Of a DNA stretch of 7,480 nucleotides, positions 5,870 through 7,480 are shown piece after piece. The stretch comes from Caldisericia bacterium (GTDB taxonomy: Bacteria; Caldisericota; Caldisericia; UBA6126; JAGPKI01), in contig JAGPKI010000037.1 in assembly GCA_018054005.1 (NCBI GenBank), positions 1-7,480 on the forward strand, in the 5' to 3' direction. Position 1 is the stretch's first letter; each line of letters opens with the position of its first letter. The notes beneath the pieces are model-generated. The model was given only the letters and a program-made list of their open reading frames with translations, ran no database searches and had not been told where the DNA came from. Position numbers and translations under genes: made by a program.

Positions 5870-6013
5870 ATGAAAATATTGTCTATAATCCCTTTTTTGT
5901 GCCTCTTATATAATTACAATTCAATCTCTTTACCAAATATAATTTATAATTTTGGAGTTATTATTTTCGGAGGAATTATTATAACTTTCATAAAGAAGAA
6001 CTGGTACAATTAA
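5870..6013 (+). CDS. Doubtful small hydrophobic ORF (47 residues)
   Basis: An ATG at 5870 opens 47 codons ending in TAA at 6011-6013. The product has a hydrophobic N terminus (MKILSIIPFLCLLY), a polar middle, a second hydrophobic stretch of about 18 residues (FGVIIFGGIIITF), and a basic tail KKNWYN. It could be a small membrane protein. Against this, the only purine run (AAGG) is one base from the ATG, far too close for a normal ribosome binding site. The Ile/Phe/Tyr/Asn-rich composition is also what AT-rich noncoding DNA gives by chance. I recognise no family. Confidence 0.2.
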   Translation: MKILSIIPFLCLLYNYNSISLPNIIYNFGVIIFGGIIITFIKKNWYN

Positions 6014-6032
6014 TTAGGGGTCTGGAACAGAA

Positions 6033-7480
6033 TTACTTACTTATAAGTTTTCTCAGTTCATGCCAGAAGATACAAACAAACGATATTAAAATCACTATGA
6101 AAATCTCACCCCATTTTAAAGGAGCGATTTTGATGGCAATTTGAAGAGGAGTAAAATTCATTATAATAAACAGGGTTAGAATTGCTACCACTCCCCATAT
6201 GATCATTGCAAAATTTGAGAAAATACCAACTTTTGATAGGGGCTCTTTAGTTGAACGAAGAGTAAATGCAAGGAATATATGTCCAAAGATCCAGCCTGAA
6301 AATGCCATTGTTTGAGATCTTACTAAATCTCCACCAGTTATACTACGCCCTACAAGATAACATAATGTCACAGCCAGAAATAAACTTAACCCATAAACAA
6401 TGATATTTGATACAAATTCAGTGTTTATAAATTTTTCTTTAGGGTTTCTTGGAGGTCTTTTGTAAACATCCTTCTCTTTTGGTTCTGCAACAAATGTAGC
6501 AGACGCAGCAAGGTCCATAAATAGCTCTAAGAGTATTATCTGAATTGGAGCAAAAGGAAGTGGCAAATTGATTAATATAGGTAGAAGAAATATTAATACT
6601 AAGGCGAGCTTACAGGAGAGATAATATCTTACGCCCTTTGTGAGATTATCAAAGATTTTTCTCCCTTCCCATATACCATTTGTAATTGTAGCAAAATTAT
6701 CATCAGCCAATATCATATCAGCGGCTTCTTTGGCAACATCTGTTCCTCTTAGACCCATAGCAATACCTATATCAGCTTCTTTTAAAGCTAACACATCGTT
6801 AATCCCATCACCCGTAACAGAAACAACTTCACCATTTTTCTGCAAAGCTTTAACTATCCTATATTTATGTTGAGGAGTTGTTCTTGCAAAGACTGAAGCA
6901 AATTTTACACTTTCTTCTAACTCCTCATCATTCATTGAATCGATATCTTTACCTAATATTACTTTTGAATCTGATATGATGCCAACCTGTTCAGCGATAG
7001 ATTTTGCAGTTTTTGGGTAATCCCCTGTAATCATTTTAACCTTTATCTTTGCATCATGACAAGCTCTTATTGCTTTTGGTACTTCAGGGAGTGGAGGATC
7101 TTCAAGAGAGATAATGCCTAAAAATTTTGAATTTACAGCATACCCAATAACTCTTCTACCTTTTTCAGTTTCTTCATCAAGAACTTTTTTTGCTTCCGAT
7201 GAAAATGCCTCATCAATACCTGGTTCTATTAACTCTTCAGGTGCTCCTGTAGAATAAAGCACTTCTCCATCTTCTGCTTCTCTTAATATGGAACGCACCC
7301 TAATACCCTTCTCAAAACCATATTCCTTTAATATTTTCCCAATCCCTACAGGGGATACAAACTTTTCAGCGTAAATTGCAATTGCTTGATCAGTTGAATC
7401 AGGCAAAAATTTTGGCATTGCACTAAGAGCTGCTTTACATATTTCAACCTTTTTTTCTTCTGGCCATACTCTTACAACTT
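6033..7480 (-). CDS. Cation-transporting P-type ATPase (C-terminal 481 residues; 5' end outside window)
   Basis: The frame is open through the right edge, so the ATG at 7418 is internal and not the start. The visible part begins inside the nucleotide-binding domain. The P domain follows with MITGDYPKTA (about 7007-7034), the TTPQHKYRIV segment, and TGDGINDVLALKEADIGIAMG (within about 6758-6818), which carries the Mg2+-binding Asp residues. The DKTGT phosphorylation site lies outside. About six membrane helices complete the protein: two around GVRYYLSCKLALVLIFLLPILIN and PIQIILLELFMDLAASATF, then four more up to the Lys-rich end. The C-terminal helices and the EPKEKDVYKRPPR loop mark a cation_ATPase_C (PF00689)-type pump moving metal cations across the cytoplasmic membrane with ATP. 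'NDVLALK' instead of the common 'NDAPALK', and ELFMD in the M6-like helix, place it near CtpE-like or other poorly characterised branches instead of classical SERCA-like pumps. Ca2+ is a guess. Confidence 0.93.
   Translation of the reverse strand, partial: VVRVWPEEKKVEICKAALSAMPKFLPDSTDQAIAIYAEKFVSPVGIGKILKEYGFEKGIRVRSILREAEDGEVLYSTGAPEELIEPGIDEAFSSEAKKVLDEETEKGRRVIGYAVNSKFLGIISLEDPPLPEVPKAIRACHDAKIKVKMITGDYPKTAKSIAEQVGIISDSKVILGKDIDSMNDEELEESVKFASVFARTTPQHKYRIVKALQKNGEVVSVTGDGINDVLALKEADIGIAMGLRGTDVAKEAADMILADDNFATITNGIWEGRKIFDNLTKGVRYYLSCKLALVLIFLLPILINLPLPFAPIQIILLELFMDLAASATFVAEPKEKDVYKRPPRNPKEKFINTEFVSNIIVYGLSLFLAVTLCYLVGRSITGGDLVRSQTMAFSGWIFGHIFLAFTLRSTKEPLSKVGIFSNFAMIIWGVVAILTLFIIMNFTPLQIAIKIAPLKWGEIFIVILISFVCIFWHELRKLISK

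Larger units (their letters stand above)
5683..6032. other. AT-rich intergenic region between the P-type ATPase and lipoprotein genes
   Basis: About 350 bases, noticeably more AT-rich than the genes around it. It holds a candidate lipoprotein promoter at its left end, a tandem repeat array at 5777-5832 and a doubtful 47-codon ORF at 5870-6013. I see no tRNA, CRISPR repeat, insertion-sequence end or GC-rich hairpin followed by a T run, on either strand. The flanking genes both read leftward, so a terminator for the ATPase gene is expected here but not recognisable. Confidence 0.7.

Noticed and set aside
5866..5906. AGGCA...TGCCT inverted repeat flanking a T-rich loop, considered as a hairpin or terminator
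   Set aside because: It has only five or six base pairs with a loop of about 29 bases, and no T tract directly after the second arm.
6640..6873. Plus-strand 77-codon frame opposite the P-type ATPase
   Set aside because: It is antisense to the conserved GDGIND hinge region, and its open frame is a by-product of that coding sequence.

Overview
The window comes from an AT-rich bacterium: roughly two thirds A+T by eye, dense gene packing, 4-8 base overlaps between consecutive genes and strong GAGGAGG/AAGGAA ribosome binding sites. It is bacterial because it carries a ComF-type phosphoribosyltransferase, a lipobox lipoprotein and a TagA/CsaB-type cell-surface polymer enzyme. TagA and CsaB in the same polypeptide point to a pyruvylated, S-layer-anchoring kind of surface glycan. 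Lineages such as Caldisericota, Atribacterota, Dictyoglomota, Thermotogota or a deep Firmicute-like group would fit. I cannot fix the phylum from this window alone.

Left end, minus strand (1-804): a small envelope/metabolism operon reads leftward from a recognisable promoter (776-804). A short 152-residue membrane protein of the Sm_multidrug_ex/COG2426 family is followed after 36 bases by the 5' part of an ammonia-dependent NAD+ synthetase (nadE), which runs off the left edge.

Centre, plus strand (843-5078): three overlapping genes form one tightly coupled operon. First is a 172-residue PD-(D/E)XK nuclease-like protein resembling the N-terminal part of DUF5655-type proteins. Second is a 1028-residue fusion of three enzymes: a GT4 glycosyltransferase, a WecG/TagA/CpsF (GT26) N-acetylmannosaminyltransferase and a CsaB-type polysaccharide pyruvyltransferase. 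Third is a ComF-family phosphoribosyltransferase with an intact zinc-binding cysteine set. The TagA and CsaB domains are expected to catalyse consecutive steps (adding ManNAc to a lipid-linked GlcNAc, then pyruvylating it), so the fusion looks like a surface-glycan assembly line. Its pyruvyltransferase domain holds a Ser-rich insertion of about 45 residues beyond the usual loop. That insertion ends in a degenerate copy of the widespread bacterial palindrome whose other frame reads 'VIPxKAGIQ', which makes it a mobile palindromic repeat captured in frame inside an enzyme.

Right part, minus strand (5094-7480): a thioredoxin-fold lipoprotein of the TlpA/AhpC type has lost both redox cysteines (EMSL in place of CxxC). 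Upstream lies a very AT-rich stretch of about 350 bases with tandem 19-bp and 9-bp repeats and one doubtful 47-codon ORF. Beyond it is the C-terminal two thirds of a cation-transporting P-type ATPase whose start lies outside the window.

The most unusual items are the triple enzyme fusion, the in-frame palindromic repeat in its third domain, and the translational coupling of a nuclease-like gene and comF to a surface-glycan gene.
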